64,000 bases of DNA from Novosphingobium terrae (GTDB lineage Bacteria; Pseudomonadota; Alphaproteobacteria; Sphingomonadales; Sphingomonadaceae). The notes under the pieces were generated by a model. That model made no database searches. It saw only the letters and a list, made by a program, of their open reading frames with translations, and had not been told where the DNA came from. The position numbers were made by a program, and so were the translations under genes. Location: positions 2,542,001-2,606,000 of the forward strand of contig NZ_JABVZR010000001.1 of the NCBI RefSeq assembly GCF_017163935.1, given 5' to 3'. Within the stretch, counting starts at the first letter, position 1, and the number at the start of each line of letters is the position of its first letter. Positions 25,210 through 34,920 of this stretch are shown piece by piece.

Positions 25210-26523
25210 GTGCCACACACCTCCCCCGCCACACCGACGCGCAGATCGACACAATGGCTCTCGCGCCTCTCGCCCATCGCCTTTGGCCTCTTTGCCGGGC
25301 TGATGGCCTTTGGCGTCTATTTTGCCATGTATGCCTTCCGCAAACCCTTCACCGTCGCCGATTTCGACGGGCTGAGCGTGCTGGGCATGGATTACAAGAT
25401 CGCGCTCGTGATCGCTCAGGTGGTGGGTTACGCGCTGGCCAAGATGGTGGGCGTGAAGATCATCTCCGAACTGCCCGCCCATCGCCGCGTGCTGGGCATT
25501 CTGGCGCAGATCGCGCTGGCCGAGGCGGCGCTGGTGCTCTTCGCCCTGATCCCCGCGCCATGGAATGTGGCCTGCCTGTTTCTCGACGGCCTAGCGCTGG
25601 GGATGATCTGGGGCATGGTCTTCGCCTTTGTGGAAGGGCGGCGCCAGTCCGAGCTGATCGCGGCCATTCTGTGCGCCAGCTTCATCCTTTCCTCCGGCAC
25701 GGTGAAAGCGGTAGGCGAATGGGTGCTGCTGCGCGGCATCAGCCCCTTCTGGATGCCCGCTGCCACCGGCGCGCTTTTCGCCCCGTTGCTGCTGGTGTGC
25801 CTCTACGGCCTCTCGATCCTGCCCGAACCCGATGCACGTGACATCGCCGAACGCATCGAGCGCAAACCGATGAACCGCGCCGCCCGCGCGCAATTGTGGA
25901 GCCACTATGCGGTGGGCCTCAGCAGCCTGATCCTGCTCTATGTGATGCTGACCGCCCTGCGCGATTTCCGCGATAATTTCTCCGCCGAAATCTGGCGTGA
26001 GGTCGGCCATGGCGGTCAGGCCGATATCTTCGCCTGGAGCGAGATCCCCGTCAGCATGGTGGTGCTGGCCGCGCTGGGTGCACTGATGGTGTTCAAGGAC
26101 AACCGCAAGGCTGTCGCCGCCAATATGGTGCTGATCGGGCTGGGGCTGGTGATGGCGGGCGGCGCCTCGCTGGGCTTTGCGGCGCATCTGATCGGCGCGG
26201 TGGCATGGATGATCCTGCTCGGCGCAGGACTCTATCTGGCCTATACGCCCTTTAACGGCATCCTTTTCGACCGGCTGGTGGCCAGCGGCGGCACGCCGGG
26301 CAATGCCGGCTTCATGATCTATCTGGCCGATGCTTTCGGCTATGGCGGCAGCATCCTGCTGCTGCTGGCGCGCAACCTGCCCGGATTCCATCTGGACTGG
26401 ACGCATTTCCTGATCGAGATCAGCCTCGCCACCAGCGGCCTTGGCCTTGCCCTGCTGATCTTCGCATGGAGCTGGTTTGACCGCCGCTTAAGCCAGTCCG
26501 ATCAGGCCGTTCCGGCGCTTTAA
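25210..26523 (+). CDS. DUF5690-family MFS transporter
   Basis: 437 residues, about 12 transmembrane helices. FGVYFAMYAFRKPFTVADF near residue 35 is the DUF5690 signature, resembling hexose/glycerol-phosphate antiporter starts. The next in-frame ATG falls inside helix 1, so I propose GTG at 25210 with weak GAAAGA upstream; an ATG at 25111 that overlaps the LysR end is the alternative. Context suggests inner-membrane uptake of phosphonates. Its stop overlaps the Lrp gene's stop by 4 bases, tail to tail. Confidence 0.75.
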   Translation: MPHTSPATPTRRSTQWLSRLSPIAFGLFAGLMAFGVYFAMYAFRKPFTVADFDGLSVLGMDYKIALVIAQVVGYALAKMVGVKIISELPAHRRVLGILAQIALAEAALVLFALIPAPWNVACLFLDGLALGMIWGMVFAFVEGRRQSELIAAILCASFILSSGTVKAVGEWVLLRGISPFWMPAATGALFAPLLLVCLYGLSILPEPDARDIAERIERKPMNRAARAQLWSHYAVGLSSLILLYVMLTALRDFRDNFSAEIWREVGHGGQADIFAWSEIPVSMVVLAALGALMVFKDNRKAVAANMVLIGLGLVMAGGASLGFAAHLIGAVAWMILLGAGLYLAYTPFNGILFDRLVASGGTPGNAGFMIYLADAFGYGGSILLLLARNLPGFHLDWTHFLIEISLATSGLGLALLIFAWSWFDRRLSQSDQAVPAL

Positions 26524-27005
26524 TCCCCGCGCGGCATCGCGCTGGCGTCCAGCACCGTCTCCATCGCCACATAGGTCGATGTGCTGGCGACATGCGGCAA
26601 AGCGGAAATCTTCTCGCCCAGCACGATGCGATAGCGCCAGATGTCGCTGGTGCGGACCTTCAGCAGATAGTCGAAGCTGCTGGCGATCATATGGCATTCC
26701 TCCACCTCGGGGATCAGCCGGACCGCGCGGTTGAAGGCCAACAGCGCCGCCTCCCGCGTGTCGGCCAGCTTGACCTCGGCGAAGGCAACATGATCGAAGC
26801 CCAGCTTGGTGGGATCGACGATGGCGCGAAAGCCCTTGATCACCCCGGCCTCCATCAGCCGCTTCAGCCGCACCTGACAGGGCGTTTTGGAGAGACCCAC
26901 CACCTCGGCCAGATCGGTGATGGTCATCCGCCCGTCTCTGGTCAAAGCGGCAATGATCTTGCGGTCGAAATCGTCCATATCGACCACGATCCGATCTCCC
27001 TCCAT
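26520..27005 (-). CDS. Lrp/AsnC-family regulator of putA
   Basis: 161 residues: an N-terminal helix-turn-helix (MTITDLAEVVGLSKTPCQVRLKRL) and a C-terminal RAM ligand domain. Divergent from putA, it matches PutR-type proline-responsive activators of alphaproteobacteria. GAGAGGG about 9 bases before the ATG at 27005 supports this start over MDDFDRK at 26978. Since the PutA here lacks its own DNA-binding domain, this protein is the probable regulator. Confidence 0.88.
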   Translation of the reverse strand: MEGDRIVVDMDDFDRKIIAALTRDGRMTITDLAEVVGLSKTPCQVRLKRLMEAGVIKGFRAIVDPTKLGFDHVAFAEVKLADTREAALLAFNRAVRLIPEVEECHMIASSFDYLLKVRTSDIWRYRIVLGEKISALPHVASTSTYVAMETVLDASAMPRGD

Positions 27006-27034
27006 ACAATCCGCCCTCTCTCAAGCTAAAATTT

Positions 27035-27078
27035 GGTGAATTCGCCTAGTGCAGAGCGATAATTGGCCGGATCGCCAA
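27035..27078. promoter_or_regulatory. Lrp-type operators between putR-like gene and putA
   Basis: Two dyads 28 bases apart: GGTGAATTCGCC (27035-27046, one mismatch from perfect) and TTGGC-N6-GCCAA (27063-27078). Lrp proteins bind such sites as multimers. They are 25-68 bases before the putA ATG, suited to both activation and autoregulation. Confidence 0.5.
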
Positions 27079-27102
27079 ATGCAAACCCATTACACTACGC
27101 GT

Positions 27103-30100
27103 ATGACCCAGACCGCGCCGCGCCCCTTCGCCCATTTCGCCCCCGCCATCCGCCCTGCTACGCCTTTGCGCGCGGCCATCACGGCGGCCTATCGGCGCGA
27201 TGAGGTGGCCTGCCTCACCCCGCTGATCGCTCAGGCTACGCTGGATACGCCGATGAAGGCCGAGGTTGCCCGCACCGCCACCAATCTGGTGAAAGCTTTG
27301 CGCAGTCAGGGCAAGCGCGGCGGCGTGGAAGGGCTGGTGCAGGAATATGCGCTCTCCAGTCAGGAGGGCGTGGCGCTGATGTGTCTGGCCGAGGCCCTGC
27401 TGCGCATCCCCGACGCCGCCACCCGCGACGCGCTGATCCGCGACAAGGTTTCCATGGGCGACTGGCGCGCGCATCTGGGCGGCGGCAAGTCGATCTTCGT
27501 CAATGCCGCCACATGGGGTCTGGTCGTCACCGGCAAGCTGGTGGGCAGCGTGGATGAAACCGGGCTTTCCGGCGCCCTCACCCGTCTGGTGGCCCGCGCG
27601 GGCGAGCCGGTGATCCGCCGCGGCGTCGATATGGCGATGCGCCTGATGGGCGAGCAATTCGTGGCGGGCGAAACCATCGAGGAAGCGCTGCGCCACGGCA
27701 AGCGCATGGAGGCCAAGGGCTTCCGCTACAGCTACGATATGCTGGGCGAAGCGGCCACCACCGCCGCCGATGCCGATCGTTTCCACAAGGATTACGAGCA
27801 GGCGATCCACGCCATCGGCAAGCAGACCAGCGGCGCCAGTGTGTATGAACGCGCGGGGATTTCGATCAAGCTTTCGGCGCTGCACCCGCGCTACAGCCGC
27901 TCGCAGGCCCAGCGCGTGATGGATGAGCTGCTGCCGCGCGTGAAGCAACTGGCCCTGCTGGCCCAGAGCTACAACATCGGCTTCAACATCGATGCCGAGG
28001 AGCAGGACCGATTGGAACTCTCGCTCGATCTGCTGGAGAGTCTGGCCTTCGATAAGGATCTGGCGGGCTGGAACGGGCTCGGCTTCGTGGTGCAGGCCTA
28101 TGGCAAGCGCTGCCCCTTCGTGCTGGACTGGATGATCGATCTGGCGCGCCGCAGCGGGCACCGCTTTATGGTCCGTCTGGTCAAGGGCGCCTATTGGGAT
28201 GCCGAGATCAAGCGCGCCCAGCTTGACGGCCTGCCCGATTTCCCCGTCTACACCCGCAAGAATCACACGGATGTCGCCTATATCGCCTGCGCACGCCGCC
28301 TGCTGGCCGCGCCCGACGCGATCTTCCCGCAATTCGCTACGCATAACGCCCAGACGGTGGCGACGATCCACCATCTGGCAGGCGATGATTTCACCAGTGG
28401 CCGCTATGAATTCCAGTGCCTGCACGGCATGGGTGAGGCGCTTTACAGCCATGTCGTCGCGCCCGAGGGGCTGGCGCGCCCCTGCCGCATCTACGCGCCC
28501 GTCGGCACGCATGAGACGCTGCTGGCCTATCTGGTGCGCCGCCTGCTGGAGAATGGCGCGAACTCCTCCTTCGTGAACCGCATCGGCGATGAGGCGATTG
28601 CTGTCGAGGAACTGGTGATCGATCCCGTCGAGACCACCCTGCAGGAAAGCCCGGCAGGCGCGGCGCACCATCTGATCGCCCTGCCCGGCAACCTCTATCC
28701 CGATCGCCACAACTCCGCCGGTCTGGACTTGAGCGATGAAACGGTGCTGGCCGCCCTCAACGAAACCCTGCCCGAAGCCCAGACATGGCAGGCCGCATCC
28801 TGCGAAGGCACCGGCACGCCTGTCACCATCCGCAACCCGGGCAATCTGCGGGATGTGGTGGGCACCGCCCTCCATGCCGATGAAGCGCAGGTGACGCGCG
28901 CCATGGCCCGCGCCGCCGCCAGCGACTGGCAGCATACCCCCGTCCACCAGCGCGCCGCCATGCTGGAGCGCGCCGCCGATGCCATGCAGACCCGGATGCC
29001 GGTGCTGCTGGGCCTGATCGCGCGCGAGGCGGGCAAGTCCCTCCCCAACGCCATCGCCGAGGTCCGCGAGGCCATCGATTTCCTGCGCTATTACGCCCAT
29101 CAGGCCCGCGAAACGCTAGGCGCGCAGCAGCAGGCGCTGGGCCCGGTGGTCTGCATCAGCCCGTGGAACTTCCCGCTGGCGATCTTCACCGGGCAGGTCG
29201 CCGCCGCGCTGGTGGCGGGCAATCCGGTGCTGGCCAAGCCCGCCGAGGAAACCCCGCTGATCGCGGCGGAAGCCGTGCGCCTGCTGCATGAGGCCGGAGT
29301 CCCAGCGGACGCCCTGCAACTGCTCCCCGGCGATGGCGCGATTGGCGCGGCGCTGGTGGCCGCTCCCGCAACCTGCGGTGTGGTCTTCACCGGCTCGACC
29401 GAAGTGGCGCGGCTGATCCAGCGCCAGCTCTCCACGCGCCTCCTGCCCTCGGGCCGCCCGATCCCCCTGATCGCCGAAACCGGCGGACAGAACGCCATGA
29501 TCGTCGATTCCTCGGCGCTGGCCGAACAGGTGGTGGCCGACGTCATCGCCTCGGCCTTCGACAGCGCGGGGCAACGCTGCTCGGCGCTGCGCATCCTGTG
29601 CCTGCAGGAGGATGTGGCCGACCGCACCCTTACCATGCTGCGCGGCGCGCTTCACGAACTGCGCATCGGCCGCACGGACCTTCTGGCGGTGGACATCGGC
29701 CCGATCATCTCGGCGGAAGCCCGCGACACCATCGAAGCGCATATCGCCAAGATGCAGGCTAAGGGCTGCGCCATCACCCGCCAGACCCTGCCCGCCGAGG
29801 CAGAACACGGCACCTTCGTGGCCCCGACCATCATCGAGATCAACAGCATCGCCGATCTGGAGCGCGAGGTCTTCGGCCCCGTCCTCCATGTGATCCGCTA
29901 CGCCCGCGATGATCTCGACGCCCTGATCGATGCCATCAACGCCACCGGCTATGGCCTGACCTTCGGCCTGCACACGCGGCTCGATCATGTGATGGCGCAG
30001 GTGACGGGGCGCATCGCGGCGGGCAATCTCTATGTGAACCGCAATGTGATCGGCGCCACCGTAGGCGTGCAGCCCTTTGGCGGGCGCGGCCTGTCGGGCA

Positions 30101-30711
30101 CCGGCCCCAAGGCGGGCGGCCCGCTCTATCTGGGCCGGTTGGTGAGCACGCCTGCTGCGGTGGAAGCGCACAAGAGCGCTCTGCCCAAGCCGCTGACGGA
30201 TTTCATCGCGTGGCTCGAAGCCAAGGGTGAAACCGCAGCCGCCGCAACCGCACGCACCTACGGCGCCCGCAGCCGTCTGGGGCAAAGCACCGAACTCACC
30301 GGCCCGGTGGGTGAAAGCAATGTCTATGCGCTGCATCCGCGCGGCCGCGTGCTGATCGCTCCGGCCACGCCTGCCGGGCTCTATGACCAGATTGCCGCAG
30401 TGCTGGCCACCGGCAACCATGGCGTGGTGGAGGCGATGCCCCTGCCCGCCGATCTGCCCTCCAGCGTCAAGGCGCATCTCTCCAGCGACACCGCCCCCGA
30501 TCTCTCCGCCGCGCTGGTGGAGGGCGATCAGGTGATGGTTCTCGCGCTAACCGCCAAGCTGGCGGCCCGCCCCGGCCCGATCGTTTCGGTGCATGCGGTG
30601 GAGGTCGGCACGCTGGGCGCCTATCCGCTGGACTTCCTTGTCGATGAGGTGGTGATCTCCACCAACACCACCGCGGCGGGCGGCAATGCCAGCCTGATGG
30701 CGATTGCCTGA
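27103..30711 (+). CDS. putA: bifunctional proline dehydrogenase / P5C dehydrogenase PutA
   Basis: 1202 residues, a long-type PutA. The FAD proline dehydrogenase barrel spans about 90-480 (GFNIDAEEQDRLELSLDLLE, GTHETLLAYLVRRLLENGANSSFVNRIGD). The aldehyde dehydrogenase domain follows, with PWNFPLAIFTGQ, catalytic E792 (AETGGQ) and C826 (GQRCSAL). A C-terminal ALDH-like tail ends the protein. There is no ribbon-helix-helix at the N-terminus. It oxidises proline to glutamate at the membrane. An in-frame ATG at 27049 is disfavoured because it would include the operator. Confidence 0.95.
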   Translation: MTQTAPRPFAHFAPAIRPATPLRAAITAAYRRDEVACLTPLIAQATLDTPMKAEVARTATNLVKALRSQGKRGGVEGLVQEYALSSQEGVALMCLAEALLRIPDAATRDALIRDKVSMGDWRAHLGGGKSIFVNAATWGLVVTGKLVGSVDETGLSGALTRLVARAGEPVIRRGVDMAMRLMGEQFVAGETIEEALRHGKRMEAKGFRYSYDMLGEAATTAADADRFHKDYEQAIHAIGKQTSGASVYERAGISIKLSALHPRYSRSQAQRVMDELLPRVKQLALLAQSYNIGFNIDAEEQDRLELSLDLLESLAFDKDLAGWNGLGFVVQAYGKRCPFVLDWMIDLARRSGHRFMVRLVKGAYWDAEIKRAQLDGLPDFPVYTRKNHTDVAYIACARRLLAAPDAIFPQFATHNAQTVATIHHLAGDDFTSGRYEFQCLHGMGEALYSHVVAPEGLARPCRIYAPVGTHETLLAYLVRRLLENGANSSFVNRIGDEAIAVEELVIDPVETTLQESPAGAAHHLIALPGNLYPDRHNSAGLDLSDETVLAALNETLPEAQTWQAASCEGTGTPVTIRNPGNLRDVVGTALHADEAQVTRAMARAAASDWQHTPVHQRAAMLERAADAMQTRMPVLLGLIAREAGKSLPNAIAEVREAIDFLRYYAHQARETLGAQQQALGPVVCISPWNFPLAIFTGQVAAALVAGNPVLAKPAEETPLIAAEAVRLLHEAGVPADALQLLPGDGAIGAALVAAPATCGVVFTGSTEVARLIQRQLSTRLLPSGRPIPLIAETGGQNAMIVDSSALAEQVVADVIASAFDSAGQRCSALRILCLQEDVADRTLTMLRGALHELRIGRTDLLAVDIGPIISAEARDTIEAHIAKMQAKGCAITRQTLPAEAEHGTFVAPTIIEINSIADLEREVFGPVLHVIRYARDDLDALIDAINATGYGLTFGLHTRLDHVMAQVTGRIAAGNLYVNRNVIGATVGVQPFGGRGLSGTGPKAGGPLYLGRLVSTPAAVEAHKSALPKPLTDFIAWLEAKGETAAAATARTYGARSRLGQSTELTGPVGESNVYALHPRGRVLIAPATPAGLYDQIAAVLATGNHGVVEAMPLPADLPSSVKAHLSSDTAPDLSAALVEGDQVMVLALTAKLAARPGPIVSVHAVEVGTLGAYPLDFLVDEVVISTNTTAAGGNASLMAIA

Positions 30712-30751
30712 TCCCTGTTCAGCCGCATCCCGAAACGATAGGGATGCGGCC

Positions 30752-31588
30752 ATGACGGATCAGACACCTCGCCGGATCGGCATCATCGGAACGGGCCGGG
30801 TCGGCAAAGCGCTGGCTTTGGGGCTGGCGCCTTATGCTGATGGCGAGCCCCTGATCCGGGGCCGCTCCACCGCCGGGCCCAGCCTTGAAGCGCTGGTGCA
30901 GGCTTGCGACATCATCGCCATCGCCGTGGCCGATGATGCGCTGGCCAGCGTGGTGGCCGATCTGGCAAGCAAGGGCCCGTTCCCCCATGCTCCGCTGGTG
31001 TTCCATGTCAGCGGCAGCCATGGGGTGGGCACGCTGGCGCCGCTTCACGCTCAAGGTGCGCTCACCGCCGCCATCCACCCCGCCATGACCTTCACCGGCG
31101 ATCCCTCCAGCGAAGTGCAGCGCATGGTCGGCGCCCGCTTCGCCGTCACCGGGTCGAGCGAGGAAGCCAGCCAGCAGGCAAGGCAGATCGTCCAGCGTCT
31201 GGGCGGCATCCCCGTGGCCGTGGCGGAGGAGCATCGCGCCCTCTATCATGCAGCCCTGTGCCATGGGGCCAATCACCTTGTGACGCTGCTCGCCGGATCG
31301 TCACAAGCCCTGCGCGCGGCGGGTGTGGATGAGCCCGAAGCCCTGCTCGCTCCGCTGGTTCGCGCGGCGCTGGAGAACGCTCTGGCGAAGGGCTTTGCGG
31401 CTTTGTCCGGCCCTCTGCTGCGCGGCGATGGGCAGACCATCCACCATCATCTCGCAGCGATGGACAAGGACGCCCCGGCGCTGACCCCAGCCTATCGCGC
31501 CATGGCTCTGGCCACGCTGGATGAGCTGGAGCGCTCAGGGCGACCAGCGGCACAGCAGATCAGGCAGAACCTTGAAACCATAGGCTAA
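30752..31588 (+). CDS. DUF2520 Rossmann oxidoreductase
   Basis: 278 residues. N-terminal NADP-type Rossmann motif GIIGTGRVGKAL (residues 9-20), then HVSGSHG and AAIHPAMTF typical of the DUF2520 group, and the C-terminal helical DUF2520 domain (YHAALCHGANHLVTLL). The fold resembles ketopantoate or pyrroline-5-carboxylate reductases, but the reaction is not established. It follows putA by 40 bases, so a link to proline or P5C metabolism is possible. Confidence 0.85.
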   Translation: MTDQTPRRIGIIGTGRVGKALALGLAPYADGEPLIRGRSTAGPSLEALVQACDIIAIAVADDALASVVADLASKGPFPHAPLVFHVSGSHGVGTLAPLHAQGALTAAIHPAMTFTGDPSSEVQRMVGARFAVTGSSEEASQQARQIVQRLGGIPVAVAEEHRALYHAALCHGANHLVTLLAGSSQALRAAGVDEPEALLAPLVRAALENALAKGFAALSGPLLRGDGQTIHHHLAAMDKDAPALTPAYRAMALATLDELERSGRPAAQQIRQNLETIG

Positions 31589-31660
31589 CTTGCGGGCGAG
31601 GGCTGATTGTGCGAGCCTTCCGGCCAGTCCCGATCGCCAAAGCTGCCCCGAGAAACGCCT

Positions 31661-31975
31661 ATGTTGCTGATCGCTCTTGCCCTTGCCACTGCATCCTGCC
31701 CCTATCCGCAGGACCGCACCATCGCCTTCGCCTCCAAAGCCGAGATGCCTCAAGATGCGCTCAAGGCCTTCGGCGAACTGGCAGAGCGCAACCAGCCCTT
31801 CAACCTATCCGACGTTGTCGAGCCGGGCGATCCCCCCATGCGCCGCTTCGTCAAGGCGCAGGCGCAAGGCTGCGATCTGCTGCTGACCTATGAACACGGC
31901 GGGCGTGCCCGTGGCGTATCAGAGGCCCGCCTGCGCTTCACCGAAGGGCGCTGGACCGTCACCCGCTTCTACTGA
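31661..31975 (+). CDS. small exported hypothetical protein
   Basis: 104 residues beginning MLLIALALATASC, a short signal peptide; a Cys at 13 could be a lipobox cysteine or a disulphide partner. The rest is soluble and includes a second Cys near residue 70. No family recognised. It precedes mtnB by 40 bases on the same strand. Confidence 0.55.
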   Translation: MLLIALALATASCPYPQDRTIAFASKAEMPQDALKAFGELAERNQPFNLSDVVEPGDPPMRRFVKAQAQGCDLLLTYEHGGRARGVSEARLRFTEGRWTVTRFY

Positions 31976-32015
31976 CTGTCACCAAGTCATCACGGAGCCG
32001 CGCTAGGGCATCAGA

Positions 32016-32627
32016 ATGAGTGATTTTGCCTCCGCCATCACCGCGATTCTTCAGCTGGGCCAGCGCCTTGATGCGCGCGGGCTCGCGCCCGCCAGCGCGG
32101 GCAATTATTCGCTGCGGCTTGATGATGGCAGTATCGCCATCACCGTTTCGGGCGCACATAAGGGCAGGCTGACACCGGATCAGGTGATGCGCGTCGATGC
32201 GCAGGGCGTGGCGCTGGATCACCGCAAGCCCTCGGCGGAAACGCTGCTGCATGCACTGATCTATGCGCAAGACGCCAGAGCCGGGGCGGTGCTTCACACC
32301 CACTCCATCGCCGGAACCGTGCTGAGCCGCGCTCTGGCCGGGCGCGAGGCGATCGTGCTGGAAAGCTATGAGCTGCAAAAGGCTTTCCCGGGCGTCACCA
32401 CCCATGACAGCACAGTCAGCCTGCCGCTGGTGGACAATTCGCAGGATATGCCCGCGCTGGCCGAGCAGCTGAAACCGCTGCTGGGCGCCGTACCCGCCTT
32501 CTACATTCGCGGCCACGGCCTCTATGCCTGGGGGCCGACGATGGAACAGGCCGAAGTGGTGGCCGAAGCCTGCGAGTTCCTCCTCGCCTGCGCCTGGGAA
32601 GAATGGAAAGCCGGAGTGCGCTCATGA
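32016..32627 (+). CDS. mtnB: methylthioribulose-1-phosphate dehydratase
   Basis: Dehydrates 5-methylthioribulose-1-phosphate to the diketo form in methionine salvage. 203 residues, class II aldolase fold. Zinc ligands H94 and H96 (VLHTHS) and the KPSAE motif with E75 are visible, plus a late His in IRGHGLYAWG. First gene of an operon in which every junction overlaps by 4 bases (ATGA). Confidence 0.94.
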   Translation: MSDFASAITAILQLGQRLDARGLAPASAGNYSLRLDDGSIAITVSGAHKGRLTPDQVMRVDAQGVALDHRKPSAETLLHALIYAQDARAGAVLHTHSIAGTVLSRALAGREAIVLESYELQKAFPGVTTHDSTVSLPLVDNSQDMPALAEQLKPLLGAVPAFYIRGHGLYAWGPTMEQAEVVAEACEFLLACAWEEWKAGVRS

Positions 32628-33172
32628 CCAGCCTGACCATCCACAATGCCGCCGCGCCTTTCTCCCATGAAGGCGCGATCACCGATTTCCCCCGCATCGC
32701 CGCCGCCATGGCGCGCGCGAACATCACGCTGGAGCGCTGGGAGGCCGATGTTGCGCTTTCCGCAGACGCGGATGATGCCGCAATTCTGGCCGCCTATGCC
32801 CCGCAGGTCGCAAGGCTGAAGGCCCGCGCCGGTTACCGCAGCGAGGATGTGGTGCGCATGACGCCCGACCACCCGATGCGCGCGGAATTGCGCCAGAAAT
32901 TCCTGAGCGAGCATGTGCATGATGACGATGAGGTGCGCTTCTTCGTCGAGGGATCGGGCCTGTTCTGCATCCATCACAAGGGCGCGGTCTATGCGCTGAC
33001 CTGCACGGCGGGCGATCTGATCGTGTTGCCCGCCGGAACGCGCCACTGGTTCGATACGGGCGAGCAGCCGCGCTTCACCGCCATCCGCCTGTTTATCAGC
33101 CCCGAAGGCTGGGTCGCGCGCTACACCGGCGAAACCATCGCCGAAGCGATGATGGCGGCTCAGGCCGGATGA
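32624..33172 (+). CDS. mtnD: acireductone dioxygenase
   Basis: Opens acireductone with O2 to 2-keto-4-methylthiobutyrate and formate when iron-loaded. 182 residues, cupin fold. Metal ligands H97, H99, E103 and H141 are all in place (EHVHDDDEVRFF, AGTRHWF). Overlaps mtnB and mtnC by ATGA. Confidence 0.95.
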   Translation: MTSLTIHNAAAPFSHEGAITDFPRIAAAMARANITLERWEADVALSADADDAAILAAYAPQVARLKARAGYRSEDVVRMTPDHPMRAELRQKFLSEHVHDDDEVRFFVEGSGLFCIHHKGAVYALTCTAGDLIVLPAGTRHWFDTGEQPRFTAIRLFISPEGWVARYTGETIAEAMMAAQAG

Positions 33173-33846
33173 CCCCGCGCGCCATCCTCACCGATATTGA
33201 GGGCACCACCTCCAGCATCGCCTTTGTGCACGACGTTCTGTTCCCCTACGCCCGCGCCCGGATCGCCGATTATGTTGCGCAACATGGCGAGCAAGTCGCG
33301 CCGGTGCTGGCCGACATCCGCGCGTTGGAAGGCGATCTTTCCGAAGCCAACTGCGTTGCCCGGTTGCTGGCATGGCAGGATGCGGACGCCAAGATCGGAC
33401 CGCTCAAAGCCCTGCAAGGGATGATCTGGGCGGATGGCTATGCCGAGGGAACACTCAAGGGCCATATCTACCCCGATGCCGTTGCGGGCCTGAAGCGCTG
33501 GCACGCGCAAGGAATCACGCTGGCGGTCTATTCCTCAGGCTCGGTCCCGGCGCAGAAGCTGCTCTTCGGCCATAGCGAGGCGGGCGACCTCACCCCGCTC
33601 TTCTCCGGCTGGTTCGACACGGGCGTGGGCGGCAAGAAGGAAGCCCCCTCCTATCGGGCCATCGCCGAAAGGCTGGCCCTGCCCGCTGGCGATATCCTCT
33701 TTCTCTCCGACGTGCCTGCCGAACTGGATGCCGCGCGTGAGGCAGGCCTTGCCGTCACCCTGCTGGCCCGCGACGGCATGGCCGAAGACGGCCCCTACCC
33801 CGTCGCCACCAGCTTCGACACCATCCTGCCGGAAAGCCGCTCATGA
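33169..33846 (+). CDS. mtnC: enolase-phosphatase E1
   Basis: Enolises and dephosphorylates 2,3-diketo-5-methylthiopentyl-1-phosphate to acireductone. 225 residues, HAD superfamily. Nucleophile D9 and E11 lie in LTDIEGTT; YSSGSVPAQ is motif II and LFLSDVPAELDAA motif IV. It sits between mtnD and mtnA with 4-base overlaps. Confidence 0.95.
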   Translation: MTPRAILTDIEGTTSSIAFVHDVLFPYARARIADYVAQHGEQVAPVLADIRALEGDLSEANCVARLLAWQDADAKIGPLKALQGMIWADGYAEGTLKGHIYPDAVAGLKRWHAQGITLAVYSSGSVPAQKLLFGHSEAGDLTPLFSGWFDTGVGGKKEAPSYRAIAERLALPAGDILFLSDVPAELDAAREAGLAVTLLARDGMAEDGPYPVATSFDTILPESRS

Positions 33847-34913
33847 AGATTGATGGCATCACCACCCGCTCGATCTGGCTGGAGGCCGATGGCCACAGCA
33901 TCGGTATCTTCGACCAGCGCGCCCTCCCATGGTCCATCGAGCGCCTGATCCTCAGCGAGATGGAACAGGCCGCCGATGCCATCGCCACCATGGCCACGCG
34001 CGGCGCTCCGCTGATCGGCGCTGTGGCGGCTTACGGGCTGGCCATGGCCCTGCGGCAGGACAGCAGCGATCAAGCTTTGGAGGCCGCCCACAAACATCTG
34101 GCCGCCACCCGCCCCACCGCCGTCAATTTGCGCTGGGCGCTGGACCGCGTGGCGGCGCATGTCCGTCCCCTGCCCCAGCACCGCCGCCCCGCCGCCGCCT
34201 ATGCCGAAGCCGCGCGCATCTGCGACGAGGACGAGGCCATGAACCGCGCCATCGGCGCCGCTGGCCTGCCCCTGATCCGCGAGATCGCTGCGCGCAAGCC
34301 CGGCCAGCCGGTCAACATCCTGATGCACTGCAACCCCGGCTGGCTGGCGACCGTCGACTGGGGCACCGCCACCGCGCCGATCTATCTCGCCCACGACGAG
34401 GGGCTGCCCGTCCATGTCTGGGTCGATGAAACCCGCCCGCGCAATCAGGGCGCCCTCACCGCCTTCGAACTGGCCGAGCATGGCGTCCCCCACAGCTACG
34501 TTACCGACAATGCCGGGGGCTTGCTGATGCAGCAGGGGCTGGTCGATATGGTGATCCTCGGCACCGACCGCGTGACGGCCAATGGCGATGTCTGCAACAA
34601 GATCGGCACCTATCTGAAGGCGCTGGCCGCCCACGCGCATGATGTGCCCTTCTATGTCGCCCTGCCGGACAGCACCTATGACCCCGCCACTCCGGACGGC
34701 GCCAGCGTCCCCATCGAGGAGCGCAATGGCAAAGAGGTCAGCACCGTGACCGGGCCCGATACGGAAGGCGTGATGCGCCAGATCACCGTCACCCGCTCGC
34801 CAGTGCGCAATCCGGCGTTCGATATCACACCGGCGGCGCTGGTGACGGGCTATGTCACGCCGCGCGGGGTGTTGCGGGGGGCGGAAGAACTGGCTTCGCT
34901 GATCAAGGAATAA
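33843..34913 (+). CDS. mtnA: methylthioribose-1-phosphate isomerase
   Basis: Converts 5-methylthioribose-1-phosphate to the ribulose form, the first ring-opening step for the three genes before it. 356 residues, eIF2B-like fold. MATRGAPLIGAVAAYG, MHCNPGWLAT (catalytic Cys) and VILGTDRVTANGDVCNKIGTY (catalytic Asp) are present. Last gene of the operon, followed by repeat copy C. The upstream phosphorylase or kinase (mtnP or mtnK) is not in the window. Confidence 0.96.
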   Translation: MKIDGITTRSIWLEADGHSIGIFDQRALPWSIERLILSEMEQAADAIATMATRGAPLIGAVAAYGLAMALRQDSSDQALEAAHKHLAATRPTAVNLRWALDRVAAHVRPLPQHRRPAAAYAEAARICDEDEAMNRAIGAAGLPLIREIAARKPGQPVNILMHCNPGWLATVDWGTATAPIYLAHDEGLPVHVWVDETRPRNQGALTAFELAEHGVPHSYVTDNAGGLLMQQGLVDMVILGTDRVTANGDVCNKIGTYLKALAAHAHDVPFYVALPDSTYDPATPDGASVPIEERNGKEVSTVTGPDTEGVMRQITVTRSPVRNPAFDITPAALVTGYVTPRGVLRGAEELASLIKE

Positions 34914-34920
34914 GGGAACA

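Noticed and set aside
27046..29100. 684-codon open frame opposite putA
   Set aside because: Antisense shadow, no recognisable domain.
31976..32015. Possible SAM riboswitch before mtnB
   Set aside because: The gap is only 40 bases and shows no SAM-I/II/IV-like core.
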